Position numbers and translations under genes: made by a program. Below are positions 54,714-64,000 of a DNA stretch of 64,000 nucleotides, in pieces. Every line of letters begins with the position of its first letter. The first letter of the stretch is position 1. Location of the stretch: contig CM056877.1 of assembly GCA_029876055.1 (NCBI GenBank), positions 4,898,001 through 4,962,000 of the forward strand. Reading direction: 5' to 3'. A model generated the notes under the pieces. The model was not told the DNA's origin, searched no databases, and saw nothing but the letters and a program-made list of their open reading frames with translations. Source of the DNA: Madurella fahalii (Eukaryota; Ascomycota; Sordariomycetes; Sordariales).

Positions 54714-55022
54714 CTACCAATTCCAAGACTGTTCCCAGTGCCCACTCTGCCACATCAATTCACTCAGCCCACTCCCAGTTCGTGCTTTCGCTTCTAACGA
54801 TAAAACATTTAGCTCAGTGTCTAGGATGCCGGCTTCGATATTCTGTTGTGGCCTTGTCTTCCCTTGGAAGGTGTTTGGGACAATAGTTGCGTGATATCCT
54901 ATCCTCTTTCTCCGTCCGCGAGCACTGCAAGTTTGATTGACTGTCGTACAATCGGTCGCACTGCGTAAACTCTCCTTACCTTTTGCATCGCATTGGTACA
55001 GGTGATAATACTGAGTGCACAT
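54714..55022 (-). CDS. Candidate small MC-type protein
   Basis: 102-codon ORF beginning MCTQYYHLYQCD, the same MCxxY...C opening seen in the mini-gene at 19144 and in many fungal small hypothetical proteins. Two more cysteines follow (ATDCTTVNQTC) before a basic GRRKR. A donor-like GTAAGG lies after CDAK, so the real product may be spliced and shorter or different after that point. No signal peptide. Function unknown. Confidence 0.4.
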   Translation of the reverse strand: MCTQYYHLYQCDAKGKESLRSATDCTTVNQTCSARGRRKRIGYHATIVPNTFQGKTRPQQNIEAGILDTELNVLSLEAKARTGSGLSELMWQSGHWEQSWNW

Positions 55023-56160
55023 GATTGAGGCCGGCGGGGGCTTAATGAGGTGGATTGTCGTTAACGAGTCGAATGCAGAGACGTATTGCTAGCGTGGCAA
55101 AAAGATGATGACGGTTGAAATGGTATGAACGCTATTCTTTGGCCGGATCTCAGTGGGATCAACTTAGTGGATGAATCTTGCGCTCTTATACCTAAAGGGA
55201 TATCTTACTGGTCTAGTGGATGTTGATGACAATCCGGTAAGCCAATGAGACAAACCTCAGGGACCCCTCCGGAGCCTTTTATGATTATCGTTGCCCGTTA
55301 CAAAGGACCTGCGACGCCAATCTTCAAGGTTGTGTACTGTTGGGTATATTCGGGCACCATCAGGCTCATATTCCATGCAGCCAGATACCTTACATCCCGA
55401 GACGGGCGCCTTGAACGAAGGTCACGTGGAGATCAGATACCGAGATACGCCGGCTTGGAAACGTTGGAGGTTATGACTCGGAATCGCTACGCAACTCGTG
55501 CGCCATGCCTCACACCCCATCGTGGACAGGTGAGTATCCAAGATCAGGGCCACACTCTCGACACATAATATAATATTACTAGTACTATTAGTATTTCCCT
55601 TCCTCGCGCTAACACTTTTTGAGATCTGATACCGACCGACCTCACAGCGCCCACCGACGACCTGCTCGGTCGATGGTTGTGCCTGTTGAACCAGAATCAT
55701 TATGGCGTTATGATGACCTTCCACCTTGGTGAGCGGTAGGTGATACCCGCGTGTGTATCGGTCGGCGAGAAGCTCGCGCGCAGTGCCACAGGCCAGAGCC
55801 CAACGCAAGGGAAGCGTACAGTTTCTCGGGCGCTTCACTTTGGCTATGTGCGGCTCTTAATGCAACATAAACCCCGACAGGGGGAAGAGTATCACGAATC
55901 TCGACCGGCAGAGAGTCCCCAGGTCGCTAAACTTATTGTTATGATGCTGCCGCACTCAGACCTCGAAAATCCCTCTCAATGCATGGGCGATGAAAGCGGA
56001 TTCTGTCGTCTCTGGGTGGGATGAAGAGTCCGCTAGTCACCTCATAATCTCCGGGTGTGTTTGACGGGCGACCCCATATATCCGACGTATCTCCTCGTTC
56101 CTAAGCTGCCAGACCCTTCCGACTCGCCATTGATCAATATGGCCGTCTCGCGGGACGGGT
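55023..56160. other. Intergenic, no gene seen
   Basis: Only short frames, AT-rich around 55560-55600. Lies between the MC-type candidate and the degraded kinase-like gene. Confidence 0.45.
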
Positions 56161-56869
56161 TTGGTCCTTCACCTCGTCCATCTCTATGGACCTACTGTCT
56201 GGGACCCCAGCGGCTTGAACCTGCACGTTGACGTGTCGGGCTTTGAGAAAGCGAGGCGTTTCCGCTGGGGTATACGTGAGGTCGAATCTGAAGACGGGTT
56301 TTCCATCGCCAAGATCGAATGCTTCGAATGGGACATAACCGGGTCGTGCGCGAGATGTGGGCGTATTTGGTAAGTAGTGACATATCATTATGGCCAACAC
56401 CTTAACGAATCTCCTATTGCAACCAAGACTCTCGGCCATTCTAACTGAGAATGGTTGAACCACGAATTATTGTTGCAGAGGTCTGAAGAGGAGTCGGCCG
56501 GTGCAAAAAAATTCGGCCAACTGCGAGGCGCTGTTGGGCAGGTTGCATCGCCTAGGGCTAATTCGTCGTGCGATAAAGCCATATGACTTCCTCGTTGACC
56601 GAACTTCTAGTAGTGGTCTAGATCTCGTTGATTTCGTACATATAAAGGAGTACGACGAGCAACTGGCTAAAGCAGAGTTGGTGTCCTCGCCAGCAGAGCT
56701 AACCGAAGAATCCGGGTCCGGGTCGGCCTTGGTAGGGCAATGGGGCCCAAACATCATATACTTGGTAGACGAAACGGACCTGTATTCCGGTGCGTGCCAA
56801 CAGACAAGCATGCCAAACATGACTGGGTTTGTTATCCGGAGGGGGGGGGGCTTGGGGGTGAATGGATAG
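56161..56869 (+). pseudogene. Degraded kinase-like gene, two fragments
   Basis: Fragment A (56161-56370) reads WDPSGLNLHVDVSGFEKARR, WGIREVESEDG, IAKIECFEWDI, then shifts frame: a second frame continues RVVREMWAYL up to a perfect GTAAGT donor. Fragment B (about 56480-56869) reads CEALLGRLHRLGLIRRAIKP then YDFLVDRTSSSGLDLVDFVH. I take both as parts of one fungal kinase-fold protein of the kind often annotated alpha-galactosidase A. The catalytic HGD-x-N motif appears as RRA-I-K, so the base Asp is lost, and about 100 codons that should separate the fragments are missing or replaced by an intron (GTAAGT, CTAAC, TTGCAG). No join I tried keeps the frame open. Confidence 0.5.
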
Positions 56870-57023
56870 GTTTAAAGCTGACCTTGTAGAGGATCAGCCG
56901 TGTCAACACCATGGATAGGTACACCAGAGTGTTGAGCAGCCCTTGTTAGAGTAATTAAACAACACGCAATGCTAACCAAAGGGGGCATGAGAATTTGGAA
57001 AAGGGTATCGACAAAAATTCCCA

Positions 57024-57029
57024 TATATA
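57024..57029 (+). promoter_or_regulatory. TATA-like element before the 57.1-kb ORF
   Basis: TATATA in ccaTATATAgaag; the first ATG downstream is the ORF start at 57130. Confidence 0.4.
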
Positions 57030-57129
57030 GAAGGCTAAAGGTTAAGAAAAAAAAGTAAAAGAACATCTCCTGCGCGCCGCATCCCGTCTCATTCACTCGT
57101 CACGAATAAAGAATCGCAGCACGCCCGAA

Positions 57130-57366
57130 ATGGAATCAGATCCGACCTCGCCACCCATTATCTCCCAAATACGCAGAGTCAAGATCCGTCCCGAATCGGC
57201 CTTCCCAAAAAGTTGTGTCCAGCCAGGCAAACCATCGCATGTTGTGTCTTGCACGAGACTCCGAGACTGCCCAACCTACTTGAGCTTAGTAGGTAATGAA
57301 GGAGGGCAGATGAACGTAAGCCCTTTGGCGGAAGAGAAGTCGAGGTGTGGGGTATCAAAGTCGTGA
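57130..57366 (+). CDS. Candidate small protein or gene fragment
   Basis: 78-residue ORF starting at the first AUG after a TATA-like element. It reads like genuine protein (MESDPTSPPIISQIRRVKIR, PGKPSHVVSCTRLRDCPTYL) with two cysteines. It stops abruptly, with a GTGAGT donor over the stop codon, so it may be the first exon of a gene whose remainder is lost. Family not recognised; its place next to the kinase-like relic suggests another truncated accessory gene. Confidence 0.35.
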   Translation: MESDPTSPPIISQIRRVKIRPESAFPKSCVQPGKPSHVVSCTRLRDCPTYLSLVGNEGGQMNVSPLAEEKSRCGVSKS

Positions 57367-57837
57367 GTGAGCCGCAAGCGGCTAAAAGGGGGAGTCTCAG
57401 ACGTGCTGAAGTTGCGCGTGGTGATGGTTTGCTGGAGAACGAAAGGAAAAAGTAAATAGACAAAAAGTTTCAGCCAAGTTTGTGAGGGATCTCCGAGGTC
57501 GTCAAAGTGCGCCCCGGCCTGCCTGAACTCAAGAAAGTTATGTTGAAAGATAATGAAGAAAGCGCAAAATTTCTCGCGGCTTCGTAGCTGCCGTGGTGTT
57601 AAGTCAACACTGCTTGTCGAGGTGCGCCACGAGTCGTTCGTTCCACATATGACGGCTGCCGAACGAGCCAACTGACCCGGTTGAATCATGAATGCCTCGC
57701 TCGGACAAAGGAAATTAATGGGTTGATGCTCGCATCGACGAATAGGCAGCGGCAGGAACGTGCGTTTCCTTGGCCGGCTTGTTGGGGTCGTCGGTCCTCC
57801 CAGTACCCATCTCCCCATGATCGCCCCGCTTGGTAGG
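57367..57837. other. Intergenic, no gene seen
   Basis: 3' flank of the GPI-anchored mini-protein. A 244-codon minus frame (58010-57276) overlaps that gene in another frame and has no motif. Confidence 0.5.
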
Positions 57838-58143
57838 TTAAAGGAAAACGGCAACGACGACACCGGCCACGGCGGCGGCAGCCACGTGTGCTCCGCCGAG
57901 TGTTGACCCGGCGTTGCCGGTCGTGTCAGCGGGCGGCTGCGTGGTTGTGCTGCCGGGGGGTGTGAGAGTGGTTGATGCTGTGGGCGGGAGGCCGGTGGAG
58001 TTGCTGACACCGGTCATTTGAGCGCGCTGCAGAGTGATGGTCCTGGTGAGCGTCAGGTAGCTGGTCGCAGTCGTTGTTGTCATCTCTTCCGCGACGGCCG
58101 CGAGCGGCAGGAGGAGAGCAGCGAAGATCGTAGGCAGATGCAT
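57838..58143 (-). CDS. Small GPI-anchored Ser/Thr-rich protein
   Basis: 101-residue protein with a signal peptide (MHLPTIFAALLLPLAAVA), a Thr/Ser/Pro-rich mature part (TTTTATSYLTLTRT, TASTTLTPPGSTTTQPP) and a C-terminal hydrophobic tail (AHVAAAAVAGVVVAVFL) after a small-residue stretch, which fits GPI attachment. Mature peptide would be only about 60 residues, almost all O-glycosylatable, with one N-glycosylation sequon (NST) and no cysteine. Single exon. Role presumably structural at the wall or membrane surface. Confidence 0.78.
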   Translation of the reverse strand: MHLPTIFAALLLPLAAVAEEMTTTTATSYLTLTRTITLQRAQMTGVSNSTGLPPTASTTLTPPGSTTTQPPADTTGNAGSTLGGAHVAAAAVAGVVVAVFL

Positions 58144-60726
58144 TGTGCTGGTGTTTGCCGAAGCTGTCGAAGCTTTGTTTTTAAGACGTTATGTTGATAT
58201 GAGCCCTTTCTCTCAGGCAAAGTGCGAAGGCCGTCAGCGTGTTATGAGTGACCGGCAGACGAGCGTCCAACGTTGGTTTGACGGTGAGGTGAGGGTCGTG
58301 ATAGACTTTTGAGGTTGTCCAAACTGTACGCGTGTAATTGGTCTGCTGGCAGAGAGCAGAGAGAAAGAATGACAGACTGAATACGTCGAGTATTCAAGGT
58401 CGGAAGAGGTGCCTCAAGGGGTAGACTTTGCCAACGAAGCCTGTGGAGGAGAGCGATGGTGTGAGGCGCAGAAGCGAGAAAACGGGAGAGGGAGCGAGAG
58501 GGAAGCCCGCGATATCTGGGGCCCTTGCTGCCATCGCTGCCCTGCCGTTGCTGCCCTGGCTGCCCTGGCTGCCCTGGCCACCCTTGCCGAACCCTTGCTG
58601 GCGTCGCAAATTGCGATTTGGCTTGCCAAGCGCTAAAAAGCCGACAATAGCAGCGGTGCGCCTCGCAAGAGGGCGGTACGTACCCTCGCACTTTCCCCGC
58701 GTGGGAGCTGGTGCCACGAGGGGTTGCACTGGTACCTGCGTCGTTCCCCGACAGGGGTTGTCTGCCAACGCTCCTTCCCATCCCATCGTTGGCGGGCGGC
58801 AGAGGATGACGGAACTGGGCAATGAAAACTGCCAGGCAACAGATCACTCCCGTCGAGCGGCCTGCACGGATAAATCGATCCCATTGATTGGATCCGGCGG
58901 CACTGCATCTCTTGGGCTGGATAACCAGACGGAAGCCGCTTCGCCTAAGCCAGGCTGCGACAAGAGCACAGGGCCCCCCAGCGGGAGATTACAGGCTCCG
59001 GCTTACAGCGCGCCGCGCTTTGGATGCTACCATTTGGCACCTTACTTTGCCAAATAGAGTATGCTGTGCCTGCCCGAGCCGCTTCCTTCATCACATCTTC
59101 GAGATTGGCACAGTCGGCCACGGTTACCGATCACCAGACGAAGATTCTTATCCGCACTGGAATGCCCACGGATGCCAGAGATCTACGAGTTGGGTACTGT
59201 ACATAAACTCGACTTTTAGGAATCCATCAAGAGGGCACATCCCAGAGTGCTGTTATGAAAAAATTTTTGTTGCAATTTGCCTCGCGCCGCCTTTGATTGG
59301 GCGTTCCCGAATGACATGCCCGTTCGCCGGACCGTGCATTGGGACGAAGTTATACCGAGATGGCCAGCGCTTTCCGGGGAAATCGGCGCGAGAGATGAGA
59401 AAATTCGCGGCGATCGTCAGTGCTCCACGCCAGCGATGCCAGGGTTGGGCCTCTTTCGTGGTGGCTCCGACCTCCCACCACATCTTGGTTGCGAGAACAA
59501 CGAATTTCCATCACACAGCACCTGGGGCTTCCAAGGCATGGCTGGTGCCATGTGTCATCGCATCCAGCTTCAGTCCTACAACCACGTCTCACCCTGTTCT
59601 TCATCACTGGCCACACGGACTGCAACGTGGTTGCACGAGATTTGACCCAACTAAACACTGCGAAGCATGCTGCTCTTAATATTACACTTGTTGGGTTGAT
59701 CGCCGATAACCCGGACTGCCGCTGGCATTCCAGTGAGTGTACTTGCTGATTACCTTGCCTTCCGCATGCCGCGGGATTCGAACTTTCCAACCGGAATGCA
59801 TGTCAATCACTTGTTGCACATCGTACGGGGGGGTGGGGGCATTTTCTTCCGAGTTTGCAGCTCCTCGTTCTGACTAAGATGCCGCAGAGGGCGCGCTGAG
59901 AAACCTCAAACTCGCGCACTGCACCCACCCGCTGTAACGATGAATCGTAAAGAGCTGTGGATTAGGTAGCGTTGTCAGGAAAAAGCCGCCTTTGGCGAGA
60001 CGGTTCGTGATTTAATGCCCGGTAACGCGTTATTTTCCTCGGACCGTTCGTACACCTTGGCGGATGTCGTAGCGGCCTGGCTCCCTCCAAGGGGGTGTCT
60101 GAGCCTTGAAACCAATATGGAGTACATATACAGCCTCACGGCAATGCCATGGAGACTTTGAAACGTTGACTTGAAAGGCTGGCGCGACAGCCTTTTGGCG
60201 GTGGATCGTAGTATATTGCTTACCCTCACAAATTTCCGGTATTAGAGAATGCTAGTCCAGCCGGACAATCCGAGATGCCCCCAGCCAGATCTCGCGTGGC
60301 CTGTTTTTATCATGTTACCTCATCACCCCAGGCTCTGGTTAGAATCTTTAGACAAGATTGCTTTCAGCCTAGATCGCACGCAAGGCGGGGTGATCTCAGT
60401 GGAATTGCTTGCAACCCTAGCTTTATTATCGTAAGTATCAAGCTGCTGAATGCCCCTAAGGGTTGTACCGCATACACTCGGCCAAGCCAAGGGCACGCTT
60501 CCCAGCTCGGATATGCCATCTCTCGAGCAAATGCAGTACTAAGACGGACAACCCTTCACGTTCCGATGCCTTGGACCGGTGGAGCAACCATGCCGTAATA
60601 ATCCTTTGTCACCCTAACGCCAGAAGCCATGCAGTACCGTCTGTTAACTAATGCCGCCCCAGAAACCTAAGCTTGCCGTAATGCCCCTAGCCTCCTCCGT
60701 GATCAAGACCGCCACCCCGGGACATC
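58144..60726. other. Long intergenic region, no gene seen
   Basis: About 2.6 kb. The 263-codon frame 58888-59679 overlaps opposing frames of similar size and lacks motifs. Contains the short minisatellite at 58551-58577. Confidence 0.5.
58551..58577. repeat. 9-bp minisatellite CTGCCCTGG x3
   Basis: Three perfect tandem copies within a longer CTGCC-rich stretch (58525-58590). Confidence 0.85.
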
Positions 60727-61442
60727 TCATGGCGCCCACCGAATGCCGACTTCAATGCAGCTGACGTTCCTAACCCGAACCTGATCCTCCTCTTCTGCAC
60801 CTTCGTCCTGCATGACAACATCATCGATAGCCTGCAGTGTTCTCGTCCGCGTCGAAACGATGAGCTCCTTCTCGCGCTGGAAGAAACACCCGATCTCGAT
60901 GACCTTCTGAATCGCCTTGCCTGTAGCTACTAGTACCACATCATCGAGGGCGTCTTCGATGAATCCATCACCTCCCGTCGCCTCGCTTTTGCCGCTCTTA
61001 CGCGTCTCCAGCGCCGCCATCCTCGCCGTCAGCGGTAGGCCCTTTGTCTTTTGCGGTCCGTTTTCGAGTGCTTTGCGCGTGCGCTTAACGAGGCTCATGA
61101 ATGATGCGTTGGCCGAGACCTTGATAACGGTGGTGTGTGCGGCACGCGGCGGGGCGATGTAGCCATCGGAATCGGCGGCTGGCACAGTTGTTGAGAGAGT
61201 ACTTGTAACTTTGGATGCTGGAGACGGGCCGGGGAGAGGGCGTTTTTGAATGCGAAAACCTTTGACGAGGAGGAAGCCTTGTTAGACGGGTGGTAACCCC
61301 TAATGATGGCCGTGGGCTGTGGGAGGCGGAGAGAGTTATAGGGGCTCAAACCTTTTGGAAGGGGGAGAACTCTTCTTGCCGGTCGATTCGGTAGTGGCTT
61401 CGGATAGGCACTCCTATCTCCCTTCTCTGAAGTCGAGGACAT
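60727..61442 (-). CDS. pop7: RNase P/MRP subunit Pop7 (Rpp20)
   Basis: 207-residue Alba-fold protein that, with Pop6, binds the P3 domain of RNase P and MRP RNAs in the nucleus for tRNA and rRNA processing. Exons 61442-61352 and 61259-60727; the 92-nt intron (GTTTGA/CTAAC/CAAAG) joins LPKG to FRIQKRPLPGPSPASK in frame. Domain evidence: YIAPPRAAHTTVIKVSA, FMSLVKRTRKALENGPQKTK, VVLVATGKAIQKVIEIGCFF, VSTRTRTLQAIDDVV and RNVSCIEVGIRWAP. An acidic insert (DEGAEEEDQ) near the C-terminus is usual. Start at 61442 (accATGTC); an upstream in-frame ATG at 61496 is less likely. Confidence 0.88.
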
Positions 61443-62042
61443 GGTGAATCGCGTGCCGAGGAATCCGCTCGGAGACACCGGCTTCTCCAGGGACACGGCA
61501 ACTGTGTAGAAGAAGGATAGAATTTATCTACCTCGTTTCATCATTAAGGCAGGGGAGTACGGAATAGGAAACGGTTCCAGCAGATAAAATGCCGCGCAAT
61601 CCAGTCGATGATGCAGAATCATGGCTGCCCTGCTTGGGGCGAAAGTTCAGAGTGGTGGGGTATCGATGTTCAGAACTGGGCAGAAGCCAAGACCTGGGGC
61701 ACTCGCTCCACGTCGGGGGGCCCACCGCCTGCTTCTTTGCAGCCGGGTTGACAGGGGGGAGCTCCCCGCTTCGCGTCATGCCGCCTGCAGCCCTGCGGCC
61801 TTGATCTCCTCCAGGCATCTCTTATCAACAATCCGAACACGGCATCACCACATGACTGTCGTCCTGGAATATGGGTGCCTGCTCGACGACTAGTGGACAA
61901 CGGTAACCTGGACGCGTTAACAATGTCGGTGGAAATCTGGCCACATGTTGCTCCCGATCAACTTAAAGTTGCTGTCGAGACAGCCCAGGTATAGTGGACC
62001 CTCGACCCTTCCGCCGCGTGGTTCTGGAGTTTAGGAAGAATA
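61443..62042. other. Divergent intergenic region
   Basis: 600-bp shared upstream region of pop7 (minus) and rav2 (plus). No gene seen. Confidence 0.55.
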
Positions 62043-63237
62043 ATGGCAACAGATATCGACGCATCATGGGTGCTGATTGAAACCTACCCCGCACCGCGGC
62101 GACAGAAATGTGAACTCGATTGGCTTGTCGAAGAGCTCCGCGAGACGCTCACGAACCTCAAGCATGGCCTCGAAGACTGCTACGCGCTGCTTGCGCCGAT
62201 CGATCCCGGAAGCACACTGGTGCTGAGCACACCGAGAAACGAGACTGTCAAGGGCTATGTCACTCGTGTAGGGACACGGATTGTCAAGGGGGTTTGTTCT
62301 CCGTCAAACTCGGGCTTCTGGCTCAATACTGACACAAAGCGCCGTGGCATAGACAATACATCTGCGTCTCCGGACACTCCCCCAGCAAACGCTAACCATC
62401 AACCCCGACCACCCAATCCATCTCGGGCCGTTGACCTCGCTCCACACATTATTAACCCACTCAATCGACCTCCTTACACTCACCCTCTCCTATTCCTACC
62501 CATCAGACGAATCAGCCGCCCAATCACGGGGCTCACACCCTTCCTCTTCGCCGCCAACATCCTCGCCACAATTTCTCGCTGCCCAGCTCCGCCTGCTCTC
62601 GCAATCACTTGCGGAAGCCTCCTCCCATCTCAAAGGCGCCCCGCTCACCACCCCCGACCCCTCCTGGACCACCTGGTCGGTGGCACCCTCCCACTTCCTC
62701 CCGCCGCTCTCCCAGCCCCACGCCAACTCCAACCAGCCGTCCCTGAGCTTCCACCTCAGCATACAAGACAGCTGCCTCGTCCTCTGGCTGCGTGCCCTCG
62801 AGCCAGCCGGCGCACCACTCAACTTCGGCACCAAGCTGGCGCTCGCGATCGGCACGGCCCGCAGGCTCGAGCACGACGAGACGGAGCGGGTATTTGGATT
62901 CTGCTGTGGCGGCGGCGATGACGGTGGCAGCGACGGCGACGGGTACCGCAACCACGACACCTCGAGCGGCGGGCCCACGGGAAGCCCCGGGTCCCGGCCC
63001 GTCGTCCTGTCCGGCACGCGCAGGCGCGAGGTGGACGTCTACGTCAGGGAGAAGGTGCGCGTCGAGAGCGCCGACCCGAGCTTGCTCTCGCTGTCGGCCA
63101 AGCTGACGGCGCTGGGGCATACCCTTGCCCTGGCGCGGCGGAATTTGGCGGCTGTGATGGGGGTCAAGTTTGAAGAGGACGACGACGACGAGAAGAATGA
63201 GGAGGAAGAGGAGGAGGGTGGGGGAGTGGTGGGGTAG
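62043..63237 (+). CDS. rav2: RAVE complex subunit Rav2/Rogdi
   Basis: 377-residue Rogdi-family protein. In yeast Rav2 with Rav1 and Skp1 forms RAVE, which promotes assembly of V-ATPase on vacuoles and endosomes. Exons 62043-62291 and 62353-63237; the 61-nt intron (GTTTGT/CTGAC/CATAG) joins RIVKG to TIHLRLRTLPQQTLTINP. Conserved segments: LDWLVEELRETLTNLKHGLE, APIDPGSTLVLSTPRNE, HPIHLGPLTSLHTLLTHSID, FGTKLALAIGTARRLEHDE, REKVRVESADPSLLSLSAKL and LGHTLALARRNLAAVMG. Oddities are a Gly/Asp-rich insert (CCGGGDDGGSDGDGYRNHD) and an acidic tail (EEDDDDEKNEEEEEEGGG), both low-complexity and GC-rich. Full length for the family. Confidence 0.88.
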
Positions 63238-64000
63238 GCGGAGGATTAGAGGTCAAATGGGCTTGGGGAGAAGAAGGACAAGGCCGGCTGCGGCAGCGGC
63301 AGCAGGGGCGGCGTATAAGAGTCAGGGGCGGCGGTTCTTTGGAAGGGATAGGCTGGGTGATGATAAGGGTTGGGAGGACGACTACTGTTCGCATTGGTTG
63401 GAGTTGGACAGGACGTGTTATGCTAAGGGGTTCATATGTTGTTTGAGGCATCACGGGCATCATAGGACGTAGTAGACCAACGAATTCAATCGTTCTGACT
63501 ACTGGTATTTTTGGGGTTCAGAGATTGGCAATGCCAGAATGGTGATGAGGGCTTGAATGATTGATGATTCCCGTCACCCGATTCCTGGATGCCGAGCGTT
63601 ATGTCACCTCGTAGTCTGGTTGGGTGCTAGGCAGGAGATGTGGCTAGTAGTAACGGCAGGCTAGGAGGATTGTTTTACTTGGAAAAAATCCTAGGCCTGC
63701 ATCTCATGACGGTTCGCATTACCAACTATAGAGCTACGCGTAATTGTGATATTCGGGTATGGGAACGAGGATAAGTAGGCAAGCTTGAGTTATGATATCC
63801 CATAGTTACAAATGAGCAATGCTATGGCAGTGAGTGTGCGCAAACTCCTGTAGCTGGAAAAGAAAAACGAAATGTGAAAGATACCAGTTCCTGCCTATGT
63901 ACAGGGTAATGCTCCCGAACTCCGAGCGAAGTCGTGGCTAGGCACAGCACGATAGTCAGGTCGGCCCCGTCCGGCCATCAAGCCACAGGAGACCACGGCA
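63238..64000. other. 3' flank of rav2, no gene seen
   Basis: Gly/Arg-rich frames just after the rav2 stop reflect purine-rich DNA. Nothing recognisable to the window end. Confidence 0.5.

Noticed and set aside
58888..59679. 263-codon plus ORF
   Set aside because: No recognisable domain, opposed by similar minus frames, no TATA or leader; likely chance.
59768..59785. B-box-like AGTTCGAATCC on the minus strand
   Set aside because: No T stem or A box; isolated match.
1..64000. CRISPR arrays, bacterial operons or phage genes
   Set aside because: No direct-repeat/spacer arrays; genes have spliceosomal introns and fungal families throughout.

Overview
This window is nuclear DNA of a filamentous ascomycete, most likely a sordariomycete. 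The genes carry short spliceosomal introns (about 40-115 nt) with fungal branch points (CTAAC, CTGAC, CTCAC). Families seen only or mainly in fungi are present: a New1/Elf1-type EF3 ATPase, a DUF4360 secreted protein, a fungal hyphal GT2 glycosyltransferase, GPI-anchored Ser/Thr-rich proteins and small Cys-rich MC proteins. Genus cannot be fixed from the sequence. All models below were spliced by eye and joins are given where they matter.

Layout. 0-8 kb: 5' part of an acyl-CoA ligase (minus, runs off the left edge), a three-exon helical protein of the type found as N-terminal domain of fungal STAND/NLR proteins, a three-exon glutamine-synthetase-fold enzyme, and a three-exon short-chain dehydrogenase. 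8-12.3 kb: a divergent pair encoding mitochondrial 2-methylisocitrate lyase and 2-methylcitrate synthase, the second- and first-named enzymes of the propionyl-CoA detoxifying methylcitrate cycle, sharing an 887-bp promoter. 12.3-28.7 kb: gene-poor; a DUF4360 secreted protein, one convincing and one doubtful Cys-rich mini-gene, a calpain-fold protein whose three catalytic residues are all replaced, an intron-containing tRNA-Tyr, and a membrane-anchored GH16 glucanase-like protein. 32.5-41.1 kb: the GT2 glycosyltransferase and the New1/Elf1-like ABCF ATPase in convergent orientation, separated by an island with a strong hairpin, A-rich tracts, two further palindromes and a solo LTR with a perfect 5-bp target duplication. 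44-51 kb: a candidate proline-rich microprotein, an SR/RNPS1-like RNA-binding protein with a GC-AG intron, a small coiled-coil protein and a GPI-anchored protein. 51-58 kb: an accessory-like block with two decayed kinase-like genes, an F-box-type protein, and small or fragmentary ORFs. 58-64 kb: a second GPI-anchored mini-protein, then two housekeeping genes, RNase P/MRP subunit Pop7 and the RAVE subunit Rav2/Rogdi.

How it fits together. The clear functional unit is the mcsA/mclA pair. Housekeeping genes (New1, RNPS1-like, Pop7, Rav2) are scattered among long intergenic stretches rich in homopolymers. The most unusual items are the triad-less calpain, the kinase relic with four in-frame stops and a missing catalytic core, the hairpin/A-tail/solo-LTR island, and several very small genes that only appear after splicing or promoter-aware reading.
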